Shown here in pieces: positions 6,244 to 13,809 of a DNA stretch of 17,465 bases. The notes under the pieces are model-generated. The model saw only the letters and a list, made by a program, of their open reading frames with translations, was not told the DNA's origin and did no database searches. The stretch's first letter is position 1. The number at the start of each line of letters is the position of its first letter. The stretch comes from an uncultured delta proteobacterium (GTDB lineage: Bacteria > Desulfobacterota > Syntrophorhabdia > Syntrophorhabdales > Syntrophorhabdaceae): assembly GCA_903872255.1 (NCBI GenBank), contig CAIQJW010000180.1, positions 1 through 17,465 of the forward strand. Direction: 5' to 3'. A program made the translations under genes and the position numbers.

Positions 6244-8040
6244 CTATTTCACCTTTATCGCGATAGTGCCCAGGGACCGCGAAGGGTTCTCGGCATCGAT
6301 CCTGATGATCCCCGGTGCGTTCTCCACGCTGAGGCCGTCCGCAGGGACCTTGGAAGAGACCTGTTCGTTGTCGACCATCACGGCAAGCACGTATTCGCCC
6401 TTGCCGAGGTTGGTAAACGCGAACCTGCCTGCACCGTCCGTTGTCTTCGCGTCCACGGGGAAGCTGGCGAAACTCTGGGGATCGATGTTTGTCATTTTGG
6501 GCCTGTAGGAAAATAGCGCCACCTTCCTGCCTGTGAGCGGTGCACCGTTGAGGTTCACGGCCCCTGCCACTGATGTGCCCGTAAGGACAGGCCCGCTCAG
6601 GAAGGCGGACTTTGCCGGGTCGGCCCCCTTTGCTTTTGCCTTGTCGGCCCAGGCCTTTGCCTCGTCCGCCCGGCCGAAGTGCATAAATGCCTCGGCTATC
6701 CTTAAAGATGGGGTCTTACCCGAATACCACTTTGTCTCGTCGGCAAAGGACCTCAGGTATTTCTCGTTTTCAGCCGTCGCCGGGATAGAACTCAACCGTT
6801 TGAGTAGGACCATACGCGCCAGTATCTGGGAGTTGGCGTTCACAAACATCCGCTCCACGGCCTTTTCTGTCTCCCAGAGCTTGAAGTATCCCTTCATCAC
6901 GGCATCCTGCCCGGCATAGAAGAAGATGGACCCGTCTTTTCGGCTCGAAAGATAGTTCTCTATCTTCGTGATGTTCTCCGGCGTCAGGGCGTACGTGTTA
7001 TTAGATACCATCACGCCGCTGCCTGCAGCCTCCATGCGCCATTCCTTTACAGCTGTCTTTTCAGGGATGAAGAGCAGAACGGTCCTCACAGCCTGTCCTT
7101 TCTCGGGTATCCCGGCCGCCTCGGCCAGGTTCTTTTTGTTGAGGTCGTAGCGGGTGACGGCATCCCTGTATGTGCCGCAGATGATGACGGCGTAGACGGC
7201 AAGGAGCACCGCCGGCACAATAAGCCTTATCAGGCGCGCCCTGACTGTCATCTCCCTCGCTGAAAGTACCGTAACGAAACCGGCAATGATGGCGAGCGAA
7301 AACCCCAGCATGACCATGAGCGAATAGGAAAGGAGCCGCCAGCCATGGATACTGGGCTCGCCCGATCTGCCCAGCACTTCGGCCACGAGCAGGAAGTACT
7401 TGTTAAAACTCTCGTTCAAAAGAAGAAGGAGACAGTAGGCGATACCGCCGCAGGCCGCACCCATGAGAAAGCTTGTGAGGAACTTGGGCCATCGAGGCAT
7501 GACCATATCCTTGCTGCCCGCCCGCCACGACACAAGGTCGCCCGCCCAGCCCGTCTCGCCGACGAGAACCCAGAGCATTCCCGATATAACGCACAAGACG
7601 ACCCCGTAAAAAATAAGGGCCTCCGGCAGTGAAGACGGCAGGATTCCCGAAATGATAGCAAGCGGCATCCGGGCCATTGCCGCGACAAGAAGAAGAAACA
7701 GGACGGCACCTCCCGCAGCGGCTACGGCGGCCTTCGCCATCTTGACTGTGTGTCTTCGGAGGAGGCCGAAGTTGGGGTTCAGCTCATAAAGGACAAAGAT
7801 AAAGCCGATAATGGCGATGATCACCATCACTGCCGCCATGACCCCCACATTGCCCCCGAGGACCGCAAGGAACCCCGTCGACATGGCCTCAAGATCGGCC
7901 TTTTCTTTAACGGTAAGGAGCATGTCCATATAGTTCGGTGCCGCAATGACACTGAGTATAGACATGATGCCGACACCCCCCGCAACGCCAAACATTCCCA
8001 TAACGAGAACAAAGATTATGTCCTTCAAAAACCCCTTCAT
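6244..8040 (-). CDS. seven-TM membrane protein with C-terminal carboxypeptidase-regulatory-like domain
   Basis: 598 residues. The N-terminal half has about seven hydrophobic segments (roughly 7-33, 56-84, 107-129, 139-160, 186-208, 235-258, 269-288). A soluble region follows. Residues about 445-475 (LRIAEAFMHFGRADEAKAWADKA) look like a TPR-type helical pair. Residues about 488-560 (TSVAGAVNLNGAPLTGRKVALFSY and TTDGAGRFAFTNLGKGEYVLAVM) have the pattern of carboxypeptidase-regulatory-like/CnaB beta-sandwiches. I do not recognise a named family. The soluble part would face one side of the inner membrane, probably the periplasm. ATG 8040 follows a purine-rich AAGGGGGG. The gene lies 119 bp downstream of the 836-residue gene, suggesting joint function. 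Confidence 0.8.
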   Translation of the reverse strand: MKGFLKDIIFVLVMGMFGVAGGVGIMSILSVIAAPNYMDMLLTVKEKADLEAMSTGFLAVLGGNVGVMAAVMVIIAIIGFIFVLYELNPNFGLLRRHTVKMAKAAVAAAGGAVLFLLLVAAMARMPLAIISGILPSSLPEALIFYGVVLCVISGMLWVLVGETGWAGDLVSWRAGSKDMVMPRWPKFLTSFLMGAACGGIAYCLLLLLNESFNKYFLLVAEVLGRSGEPSIHGWRLLSYSLMVMLGFSLAIIAGFVTVLSAREMTVRARLIRLIVPAVLLAVYAVIICGTYRDAVTRYDLNKKNLAEAAGIPEKGQAVRTVLLFIPEKTAVKEWRMEAAGSGVMVSNNTYALTPENITKIENYLSSRKDGSIFFYAGQDAVMKGYFKLWETEKAVERMFVNANSQILARMVLLKRLSSIPATAENEKYLRSFADETKWYSGKTPSLRIAEAFMHFGRADEAKAWADKAKAKGADPAKSAFLSGPVLTGTSVAGAVNLNGAPLTGRKVALFSYRPKMTNIDPQSFASFPVDAKTTDGAGRFAFTNLGKGEYVLAVMVDNEQVSSKVPADGLSVENAPGIIRIDAENPSRSLGTIAIKVK

Positions 8041-8159
8041 AGGACCCCCCTTAAATCGGCACTTACGTCATTTTCCCTGAACCCCCGTTCTTCCGCAAGA
8101 AAAAACCGCCCGCTGCCGATGAAAAGGAAACAACGTTCATGAACGCGGGTCCTGGTTTC

Positions 8160-10670
8160 TCAGGGATGTTTTTGGTTTTCGCTTTTTGCTTTTATGCGCC
8201 GGGACAGGTCTAGGACAAGGTCCCGGATATCTCTTTTTTTCAATGCGTCTTCCGGCGACGGGATGCCGTGCCGGGTGGCGGTTTCCGCAAGGAACGTGTT
8301 TGCCCGGTTGCTGATGACGGGGTCGACGCCGAGGCGAAGCAGTTGGATCTTGTTCAGCAACGCTTTTTCTTCTCCGGCTCTGGCTGTCATCAGGGCCCGC
8401 CCGATCAGGATCTCGACGTCGAACTGGACAACGCTGCGCAGCACAATACGGTCGCCGCCGCCATAACGCCCCAGTAAGGTGTCAAACCGCTGCAGGGCCC
8501 ATCCGTCGATGCTTCCTGTGTAACCGGCCGCAACGCCCCCGACCATGATGACGAAATGCGTTTGATTCCAATCGACGCATTGCTTGATGAGATCGAGGAC
8601 GACCTGCCTGTCTCTTTGAGTGATCTCGACATTTCCCGCAAACCCGTCGCGCTCGTCGGATATGATCTGGGCCAGGGTCAAAAGAAGCATCGCCCCTCCG
8701 AAGTTCGTCTTCCCGGGAACTACGGCTTTTCGGGCCACCTTGAGCAGTTCCGGGAAATAGGAACGGATCCGCCCGGTGAGTTCGTCATGCGTGCTGCCCC
8801 AGCGGTACGTCTGGTGCAGGTAAAAGCCGATGAGCCCGCTCGCGCGTATCGTCATTGCACGGATCAACTGGTCGACGTCTCCGGCTGTCTCAACGCTTAA
8901 GCGTGCAACCGTGTTGCGGGGCAGGCTCGACAGTGCACCCCCGACGATCAAACGCCACTCTTCAAGAGAAAGGCCGGCCCAATTCAGAAGGTACCCGGTC
9001 ACGGCCTCGGCCTCCAGGCACTCCAATGGTTCTGCCACGATCTCATAGACCTTGACGCGGTCAAACACGAAAATGTCGGTGATGAGCTTTGCTATATATC
9101 CGTTGACCAACTCGCAGCGCGCATCGTTGTTAAGGATCAAAGTCCAGATGTAGATTATCAGGCCCTTGTTGACTTTTGTAAGCACCTTCAGAAGCATTTT
9201 GTAATCGTTCCTGAAAACCTTGGGGGCATTGATCAGGTCGTACAGCAGCGTCCTCAACATAAGCCAGTCGCTCACGTCGACGACGCTCCTCATGTGCAGC
9301 CGGCCCGTAAGCAAAAGGTCCGCCAGCTGCCGATGATCGACGTTGTCGTCGCGCAGGACCCCGATCAATTTGCCGTGGCTGATATTATTCCTGATCAAGG
9401 TCATGTTCAAATTGCGGACGGTGTCCAGCAATTGCTCGTAATAAACGCCGGCGCTGTTCCCGTGCCGGGGCCCTTTCAGGGTTTTGAGCCTCTCGGCAAG
9501 GGTCCCCCTGGCGGAGTAATCCGTGAATGTCATAAAATCATCCATGAGCTCCGGGCCTTCCTTGCCGGTCATGCGCTCCAGCAAACGCCGGCCGTGCCAT
9601 ACCTGAGTTGGCCCGGGCACCCCGCAAAGCTCCCGCACGCTTTCCTGCTCGGCGGATTCATCAAAGCTCAGGTAGCGGCCCCATGTTTTGCTCAACGCCA
9701 GGTAGATGTTCTCTTTATCGTTGCCGCCCCCCGATGACCGGAGTATGGTGAGCATGATCACGTATCCGAGACTTAAGTAAAGCGCAGGCTTCCACCGCGC
9801 CTGATCGATCAGGGGACGAATGTTGACGACAATGTCATTTCCTTCACACACCGCCATACCCATATCAGGCCCGAGGTTATAGGAGATCCTGTATCCCTGC
9901 GTCCACAAATAATCCGCATAACGGAAAGCGTAGTTCTTTACGACCTGGTGAACAAAACCTGTGATCTCTTCCAACAGGTCAGTACTGACAGGCCAGGCGG
10001 CGGACCGGGCGGAGACATCGATCTCTAAACGATGGCCGTCATTTACCGCGGAAATACTGCTGAACCAGGTCCTCGCCGGGTGGATGTGGTAGATGTTAGG
10101 TTTATTGAAAATGTCGAGTGAAGCCAACAGGAGTTGAGGTTGGCCGAGGTACGTGCCGATGACCAGGTCCCTTAATTCGTCCGGCGCGGCCTTCGGATGC
10201 GTTATCGCCGCGGCCGCATAATGAAAGACCGCGGCGGCAAACATATCCAGGACCTCGGGATGGACGATGGGAAGCTCCTTGACCTGGTAAAAATAGGGGA
10301 TGAATAAATTCCAATGCGCATCGATGACCACATTCTCCCCATCCTGCTTGATCTTCAAGACCGCTCCGCGCCGGGCAACGATATTGACCGTGATATCCGC
10401 ACCGGCCCCTTCCGGCCAGGCCGTGGAAAAGAGCGCCATGAACCTCGAATCGCAAAGCCCTTTCACCCCGGCGGAGACGACCGCGTTCTTTGTGAGGAGC
10501 AGCCCCTCTCCCGCCGCGAACAACGGGGCAAACGCACGCTCGCCCTTGTTCTTGCGGAAGGTAAGGCCAGGCAGATCAACGCTGTCGGCAAGCGCAGGGT
10601 AGGCGATAGATCTCGCAGATTTTGGATGGGCAGGGAAGGATGGTTTTTTGATCACCACGGATTTTACCAT
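8160..10670 (-). CDS. large hypothetical protein, 836 residues
   Basis: One long uninterrupted frame with codon use like its neighbours and no competing frame. I do not recognise the family. There is no signal peptide and no clear membrane span. The first about 110 residues look alpha/beta. The rest is rich in amphipathic helices (for example LLTGRLHMRSVVDVSDWLML and LINAPKVFRNDYKMLLKVLT), suggesting a helical-repeat or scaffold protein. The tail is basic and polar (KKRDIRDLVLDLSRRIKAKS). No Walker motif, HExxH or other catalytic signature is visible. ATG 10670 has only a weak ribosome site. It lies upstream of, and in line with, the 7-TM protein gene (119-bp gap), so a cytoplasmic partner for that membrane protein is a fair guess. 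Confidence 0.75.
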   Translation of the reverse strand: MVKSVVIKKPSFPAHPKSARSIAYPALADSVDLPGLTFRKNKGERAFAPLFAAGEGLLLTKNAVVSAGVKGLCDSRFMALFSTAWPEGAGADITVNIVARRGAVLKIKQDGENVVIDAHWNLFIPYFYQVKELPIVHPEVLDMFAAAVFHYAAAAITHPKAAPDELRDLVIGTYLGQPQLLLASLDIFNKPNIYHIHPARTWFSSISAVNDGHRLEIDVSARSAAWPVSTDLLEEITGFVHQVVKNYAFRYADYLWTQGYRISYNLGPDMGMAVCEGNDIVVNIRPLIDQARWKPALYLSLGYVIMLTILRSSGGGNDKENIYLALSKTWGRYLSFDESAEQESVRELCGVPGPTQVWHGRRLLERMTGKEGPELMDDFMTFTDYSARGTLAERLKTLKGPRHGNSAGVYYEQLLDTVRNLNMTLIRNNISHGKLIGVLRDDNVDHRQLADLLLTGRLHMRSVVDVSDWLMLRTLLYDLINAPKVFRNDYKMLLKVLTKVNKGLIIYIWTLILNNDARCELVNGYIAKLITDIFVFDRVKVYEIVAEPLECLEAEAVTGYLLNWAGLSLEEWRLIVGGALSSLPRNTVARLSVETAGDVDQLIRAMTIRASGLIGFYLHQTYRWGSTHDELTGRIRSYFPELLKVARKAVVPGKTNFGGAMLLLTLAQIISDERDGFAGNVEITQRDRQVVLDLIKQCVDWNQTHFVIMVGGVAAGYTGSIDGWALQRFDTLLGRYGGGDRIVLRSVVQFDVEILIGRALMTARAGEEKALLNKIQLLRLGVDPVISNRANTFLAETATRHGIPSPEDALKKRDIRDLVLDLSRRIKAKSENQKHP

Positions 10671-11081
10671 GAGAAGGGCTCATGTACCAGTTTCAAGTTT
10701 CAAGTTTCAGGCAAAAAAAACCTTTCAGGCCCGGATATGAACTGAACGGTCGGGAGGAACCGGCTGTATATTCTATGAAAAGGTTACATTTAAAGTAAGA
10801 CAGAATATATGTCACCTGAATAACGGCACACCTTGACATTTCGCATATATAGTGAGGCATGCGACGGTGCACGGATGTTTCCGCACCAAGTCCCGACAGG
10901 ATGGAGAATATTCTATTAAAACATATCAAGTTACATTATATTGAATCTATTCCGATGATAAAAAGCGTAAAGTACCAGTTCTATTCCTCTGTCTATACAG
11001 TTATGTTCGTCATTCCTGCGGGCTGTCCTTTGAGCATAATGCGTTTCAGAAACCTCGAGATAAATGAAATTCAAATTATCC
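10671..11081. other. divergent intergenic region, no convincing gene
   Basis: This AT-richer gap separates the 836-residue gene (minus) from the AAA/DUF4143 gene (plus). It holds a heptamer repeat (10690-10710) near its left end. A 77-codon plus-strand frame (10859-11092) has no ribosome site and no family character. I see no RNA gene or terminator with confidence. The change in base composition suggests the boundary between core chromosome and accessory DNA. Confidence 0.5.
10690..10710. repeat. heptamer repeat GTTTCAA x3
   Basis: GTTTCAA, GTTTCAA and GTTTCAG lie end to end upstream of the 836-residue gene. The same heptamer recurs at 17044-17064. Confidence 0.75.
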
Positions 11082-11110
11082 TTGCAAATTAAAAGACTAT
11101 CTTTTAATAT
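11082..11110 (+). promoter_or_regulatory. promoter with palindromic operator for the AAA/DUF4143 gene
   Basis: A -35-like TTGCAA (11082-11087) and a -10-like TAATAT (11105-11110), each 4/6 to consensus, are separated by 17 bp. A perfect 9-bp inverted repeat (ATTAAAAGA at 11088-11096 and TCTTTTAAT at 11100-11108, 3-bp spacer) fills the spacer and overlaps the -10. Bound protein would block RNA polymerase, so repression is the likely mode. Transcription would begin very near the start codon. Confidence 0.5.
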
Positions 11111-11116
11111 ACAAGG

Positions 11117-12268
11117 ATGATATTGAGAAGAATACAGGCCTCAGTCGAAGAATCCCTGAAAGCATTTCCGGTTGTGGGTCTTATCGGTCCCCGCCAGGCA
11201 GGAAAAACCACCCTGGCGAAAATGATATTGGAAAAATTGGAAACAAAACCCATTTACCTTGATCTGGAGCTTTCCTCTGATCTTAATAAGCTCCGCGATC
11301 CGGAAATGTATTTTAGGACATATCAGGACCGGCTTGTAATTATCGATGAAGTCCAGCGCATGCCCGAACTCTTCCCCCTCATCAGGGCAATCATAGATCA
11401 GAACAGAAGCGCCGGCCGCTTTCTGATTCTTGGTTCGGCATCCCCCGCGCTTGTGAGACAGGCGTCGGAAACACTTGCCGGACGAATTGTTTATTGGGAA
11501 TTGCTTCCTTTTTCCCTCGATGAGATCGGGAATGAAAATTCGAGCCGGCTATGGCTTCGCGGGGGCTATCCCTTAAGCTATCTTTCGTCCGGCGATGATG
11601 AGAGTTACTCGTGGCGGGAGGCCTTTATCAGGACGTATCTGGAAATGGATATACCCCAACTTGGAATTCGGGTCCCGGCATCGCAGCTCAGACGGTTCTG
11701 GACCATGCTGGCGCATAGTCACGGACAATTGTGGAATGCCTCCAAGATCGCAGGGAGTCTTGGAATCTCTGCGCCAACCACAAAGCATTACCTGGACATC
11801 CTTTCGGATACTTTCATCGTGAGACAGCTCCAACCTTTTTTTTCTAACGTTAAAAAAAGGCTGATAAAATCTCCCAAAATATATGTACGCGATTCCGGTT
11901 TATTCCACACGTTAATGCGGATCAAGGAAAGAGATGACCTTGACGCGCATCCCTCGGCTGGGGCTTCCTGGGAGGGCTTTATTATTGAACAGGTTATTGC
12001 CGCAAAACCTAGAAATTGGGATGCGTATTTTTACCGGACTTCGGCAGGGGCAGAGGTAGACCTCCTGTTGACCGATAATGTGGGCAGACCTATCGCGATC
12101 GAGATCAAGTACTCCCTGAGCCCAAAACCAGGAAAAGGTTTTTGGACCGCAATCGAAGACCTTGCCTGCGATAAAGCATTCGTGATATTCCCCGGCATTG
12201 AATCATATCCCCTTAGAGAAAATGTTTGGACGCTGCCTGTCGCACAGATCAGCAGAATATTTAAATGA
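11117..12268 (+). CDS. AAA-family ATPase with DUF4143 C-terminal domain
   Basis: 383 residues, the usual length of this widespread family. Walker A GPRQAGKTT (24-32), Walker B RLVIIDEVQRMP (72-83), sensor-like LILGSAS (103-109). A winged-helix-like segment ASKIAGSLGISAPTTKHYLD (208-227) precedes the C-terminal region with a PD-(D/E)XK-like arrangement: WEGFIIEQVI (285-294), AGAEVDLLL (310-318) and IAIEIKYS (326-333; E329, K331). The biochemical role of the family is unsettled; such genes are common in mobile and defence regions. ATG 11117 fits the family N-terminus. TTG 11123 is an alternative with better spacing from AAGGA (11113-11117). The gene is more AT-rich than the 836-residue gene next door and is followed by repeats, so transfer is likely. 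Confidence 0.88.
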   Translation: MILRRIQASVEESLKAFPVVGLIGPRQAGKTTLAKMILEKLETKPIYLDLELSSDLNKLRDPEMYFRTYQDRLVIIDEVQRMPELFPLIRAIIDQNRSAGRFLILGSASPALVRQASETLAGRIVYWELLPFSLDEIGNENSSRLWLRGGYPLSYLSSGDDESYSWREAFIRTYLEMDIPQLGIRVPASQLRRFWTMLAHSHGQLWNASKIAGSLGISAPTTKHYLDILSDTFIVRQLQPFFSNVKKRLIKSPKIYVRDSGLFHTLMRIKERDDLDAHPSAGASWEGFIIEQVIAAKPRNWDAYFYRTSAGAEVDLLLTDNVGRPIAIEIKYSLSPKPGKGFWTAIEDLACDKAFVIFPGIESYPLRENVWTLPVAQISRIFK

Positions 12269-12335
12269 GGCCCGTATACAGCCCCGCTCTGGAAGTACGA
12301 TGCCAACAACGTCCCTGACACTTCCCCAAACCGTC

Positions 12336-12353
12336 ATTCCGGCTCGCCGGAAT
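12336..12353. repeat. short perfect hairpin downstream of the ATPase gene
   Basis: ATTCCGGC, 2 nt, GCCGGAAT form a perfect 8-bp stem about 68 bp after the ATPase stop. The surrounding GTCATTCCGG...CCAGCG context is like dispersed extragenic palindromes in many proteobacteria. A T-run (12371-12376) lies too far away for a classic intrinsic terminator, but the hairpin could still define the 3' end of the transcript. Confidence 0.5.
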
Positions 12354-12446
12354 CCAGCGTCTTTCAAGCCTTTTTTCATGCTCCTCGAAAAAAATGAATG
12401 ATTGCAAGACCTGGCCCCGGGAGCTCTTCAAGTCTCCACTTGTATG

Positions 12447-12507
12447 GCCCAACACGGGCGTCAGCGAGACGCGTTTCGCGCGGATTCGCTGCACGCATTC
12501 GTTATGT
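12447..12507 (-). repeat. attC-like integron recombination site (3' attC of the vapBC cassette)
   Basis: Read on the minus strand: R''-like ACATAAC (12507-12501), a core that folds back on itself, and R' GTTGGGC (12453-12447), an exact GTTRRRY. The arms pair as GCGT-CAGCGA with TCGCTG-ACGC, with one extra unpaired G in the 5' arm as expected for an extrahelical base, and CGCG/CGCG near the tip. The vapC stop codon TAA lies inside the R'' box, the classic arrangement in integron cassettes. R'' differs at one position from RYYYAAC. Confidence 0.65.
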
Positions 12508-12897
12508 GTTAATTACTTTCAAACCCAGGAATCTAACCATCGGATCAAAATCTCTATCGTCATGCAGCAAGGGTAGCTGGTAATGAATGCAGAAGGTGCC
12601 GATCATTACATCTATGGTTTTCCCTACGGTAACGCCTTTTTTCCTGAGAGATCTATAGTTCATGGCGCTCTGTAAGGCCAACACGCGGCCGCCCATTGCC
12701 ATAAATGGCATTCCCAAAAGGAGGTTTCTTGCGACTCTAAAGTCTTTGTCGTTTTGAAATCCCTGAAGCACTTCAGTCAGGATGATGTCTCCAACTATAA
12801 TGGGGGTATTCCCCAGTGACGAATCCAGCCAGTCCGTTTGCGGTGTTATCCTGCCATTGAAGTAATCGATCCAGACGGAAGAGTCTACAATAATCAT
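12502..12897 (-). CDS. vapC: VapC-type PIN-domain toxin ribonuclease
   Basis: 131 residues with the PIN-domain acidic set: D5 in MIIVDSSVWIDYF, E42 in ILTEVLQGF, D96 in KTIDVMIGTFC, and D114 in LLHDDRDFD. These residues hold the Mg2+ ions that cut RNA; VapC toxins usually cleave tRNA or rRNA and stop translation when free of VapB. The ATG shares its A with the vapB TGA stop (TGATG), so translation is coupled. The stop TAA lies inside the attC-like R'' box, so the gene ends at the cassette edge. All catalytic residues are present, so it is probably active. Confidence 0.93.
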   Translation of the reverse strand: MIIVDSSVWIDYFNGRITPQTDWLDSSLGNTPIIVGDIILTEVLQGFQNDKDFRVARNLLLGMPFMAMGGRVLALQSAMNYRSLRKKGVTVGKTIDVMIGTFCIHYQLPLLHDDRDFDPMVRFLGLKVINT

Positions 12898-13088
12898 CAG
12901 TCTAACCGCATCTCCTCAAGACTGCCGGTCCACTTAAGTTTTCCCCGATAACCCCTTATTTTCTCCTGACCTTTCATTTGTATTAATAGCTTTAGGCCCT
13001 CTTCTATGGCAGCTTTTTTCGTCCTGATTCCTGAGGTCTTGAGGGCGGATTTCATCAAGTCATCGTCGATCACTACATTTGTTCTCAT
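12897..13088 (-). CDS. vapB: VapB-type antitoxin
   Basis: 63 residues. The N-terminus MRTNVVIDDDLMKSALKTSG is a short ribbon-helix-helix DNA-binding segment, followed by IRTKKAAIEEGLKLLIQM and a C-terminal tail (GKLKWTGSLEEMRLD) of the kind that wraps around VapC and blocks its active site. Strong ribosome site AGGAGGT six bases before ATG 13088. The 1-bp overlap with vapC and a palindromic operator upstream fit the usual self-repressed vapBC operon. Such pairs in integron cassettes are thought to stabilise arrays. Confidence 0.9.
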   Translation of the reverse strand: MRTNVVIDDDLMKSALKTSGIRTKKAAIEEGLKLLIQMKGQEKIRGYRGKLKWTGSLEEMRLD

Positions 13089-13100
13089 TAATTACCTCCT

Positions 13101-13130
13101 ATGTGTATCGACACCATTTATTATACACAT
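13101..13130 (-). promoter_or_regulatory. vapBC promoter and palindromic operator
   Basis: On the minus strand a perfect -10 TATAAT (13125-13120) lies inside one arm of a perfect inverted repeat ATACACAT/ATGTGTAT (13123-13130 and 13101-13108, 14-bp spacer). The -35 is weak. The strong ribosome site (13100-13094) follows directly. The VapBC complex would be expected to bind the two half-sites and repress. Having its own promoter fits a toxin-antitoxin cassette that cannot rely on an integron promoter. Confidence 0.65.
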
Positions 13131-13164
13131 TCAGGACACCGTTTGGAAGGCCTAAGTTTTTATC

Positions 13165-13236
13165 ACATAACGACCAAGCTCACCCGCCGCTTTGAAGCGC
13201 AGTGAACAAGCGGTCAGGTGCAGCGCATTGTTGGGC
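13165..13236 (-). repeat. attC-like integron recombination site upstream of the vapBC cassette
   Basis: Minus strand: R'' GCCCAAC (13236-13230, exact RYYYAAC), then a folded core, then R'-like GTTATGT (13171-13165). The arms pair as GCT-CACC/GGTG-AGC with one extra G in the 5' arm, and CCGCTT (13187-13192) with AAGCGG (13208-13213) nearer the tip. Length (72 bp) is within the attC range. Its core sequence differs from that of the site at 12447, as expected for two attC sites from different cassettes. Confidence 0.65.
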
Positions 13237-13476
13237 AATTACATTTATCAAGGAACCGGGTTCAAGGAATCCAGGATCACGAAGACGAGAAGTTGGTTCT
13301 GTCTGCTTATTTTTCTCAAGGTTGGACACGTCGGAATTTACTGCACCTTTATTTGATGCTTCTATCGGTTTCGATGGAGCAGCTGGTTCCTACGGCGGTT
13401 TACGACTTTCGATGTTGCCGCTTGGTGGCGTACTTTGAAGTGGAATTCACCCCACAGATGCCCTGCTTCGGAACGG
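13237..13476. other. 240 bp between attC-like site and hicB, no convincing gene
   Basis: If the attC-like site at 13165 belongs to a preceding cassette, that cassette's 3' part would be here. Plus-strand frames cross it (13218-13535 is the longest), but they run into hicB on the opposite strand, lack a good ribosome site and show no domain. A 17-bp motif TTGAAGTGGAATTCACC (13435-13451) recurs at 17179-17195. Confidence 0.4.
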
Positions 13477-13809
13477 CTAGCAATGGGTGTCCAATAAATG
13501 TTTCAAATTCAGGTTCAGCCAGGCATTTACACTGAGGCCTGCCTTTTTGGCCGAGGTGTAAATTTGTCGGTGGGTTTCAGGGGATAGCCTTACCAGGAAT
13601 TTTCCGGAAAATGGCTTGCCGGGAGCCTCGCCTCTTTCCTTGCACATATTCAGGTAATCGTCTACGGAGCCATGAAAGGCTTTTTCGATCTCCTTTACAC
13701 TGTCACCTTCGAATGTGACAACATCCCGGATCCCGATCACCTCGCCGTAAAATGTCATATCCTCGTCGTCGAATTCGACTTTTGCCGTATACCCTTTATA
13801 TGTCATCAT
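13477..13809 (-). CDS. hicB: HicB-family antitoxin
   Basis: 110 residues. The N-terminal part (YKGYTAKVEFDDEDMTFYGE and GIRDVVTFEGDSVKEIEKAF) is the HicB partial RNase-H-like fold. The C-terminal part (GKFLVRLSPETHRQIYTSAK, GLSVNAWLNLNL; about 69-102) is a ribbon-helix-helix DNA-binding domain. HicB binds HicA and represses the operon. It overlaps hicA by 14 bp. ATG 13809 has GGGAG six bases upstream; ATG 13806 is a second option. The toxin-first gene order is usual for hicAB. Confidence 0.92.
   Translation of the reverse strand: MMTYKGYTAKVEFDDEDMTFYGEVIGIRDVVTFEGDSVKEIEKAFHGSVDDYLNMCKERGEAPGKPFSGKFLVRLSPETHRQIYTSAKKAGLSVNAWLNLNLKHLLDTHC

Larger units (their letters stand above)
12453..13170 (-). 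mobile_element. integron-like gene cassette carrying vapBC
   Basis: Cassette limits follow the G^TTRRRY rule on the minus strand: it begins at TTATGT (13170) after the G of the upstream attC-like site and ends at the G (12453) of its own attC-like site. The start TTATGTG with the preceding G is the exact complement of the R'' region CACATAAC of its own site, as required if the two formed one attC in a free circle. It contains vapB, vapC and their own promoter. No integrase or attI is in the window, so this would be a cassette in an integrase-less cluster or a distal part of an array. Confidence 0.6.

Noticed and set aside
8134..8145. 12-bp perfect palindrome CGTTCATGAACG between the 836-residue and membrane protein genes
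   Set aside because: Short, no promoter boxes at a sensible distance, single copy; not enough to call an operator.
11000..11006. GTTATGT, a possible extra integron R' box
   Set aside because: A 7-mer with no folded core or matching R'' box beside it; chance is enough.
10859..11092. 77-codon plus-strand frame before the ATPase gene
   Set aside because: No ribosome site, AT-rich irregular composition, overlaps the promoter/operator of the ATPase, no family character.
13218..13535. 105-codon plus-strand frame between attC-like site and hicB
   Set aside because: Starts inside the attC-like site, runs into hicB on the opposite strand, no ribosome site or domain.
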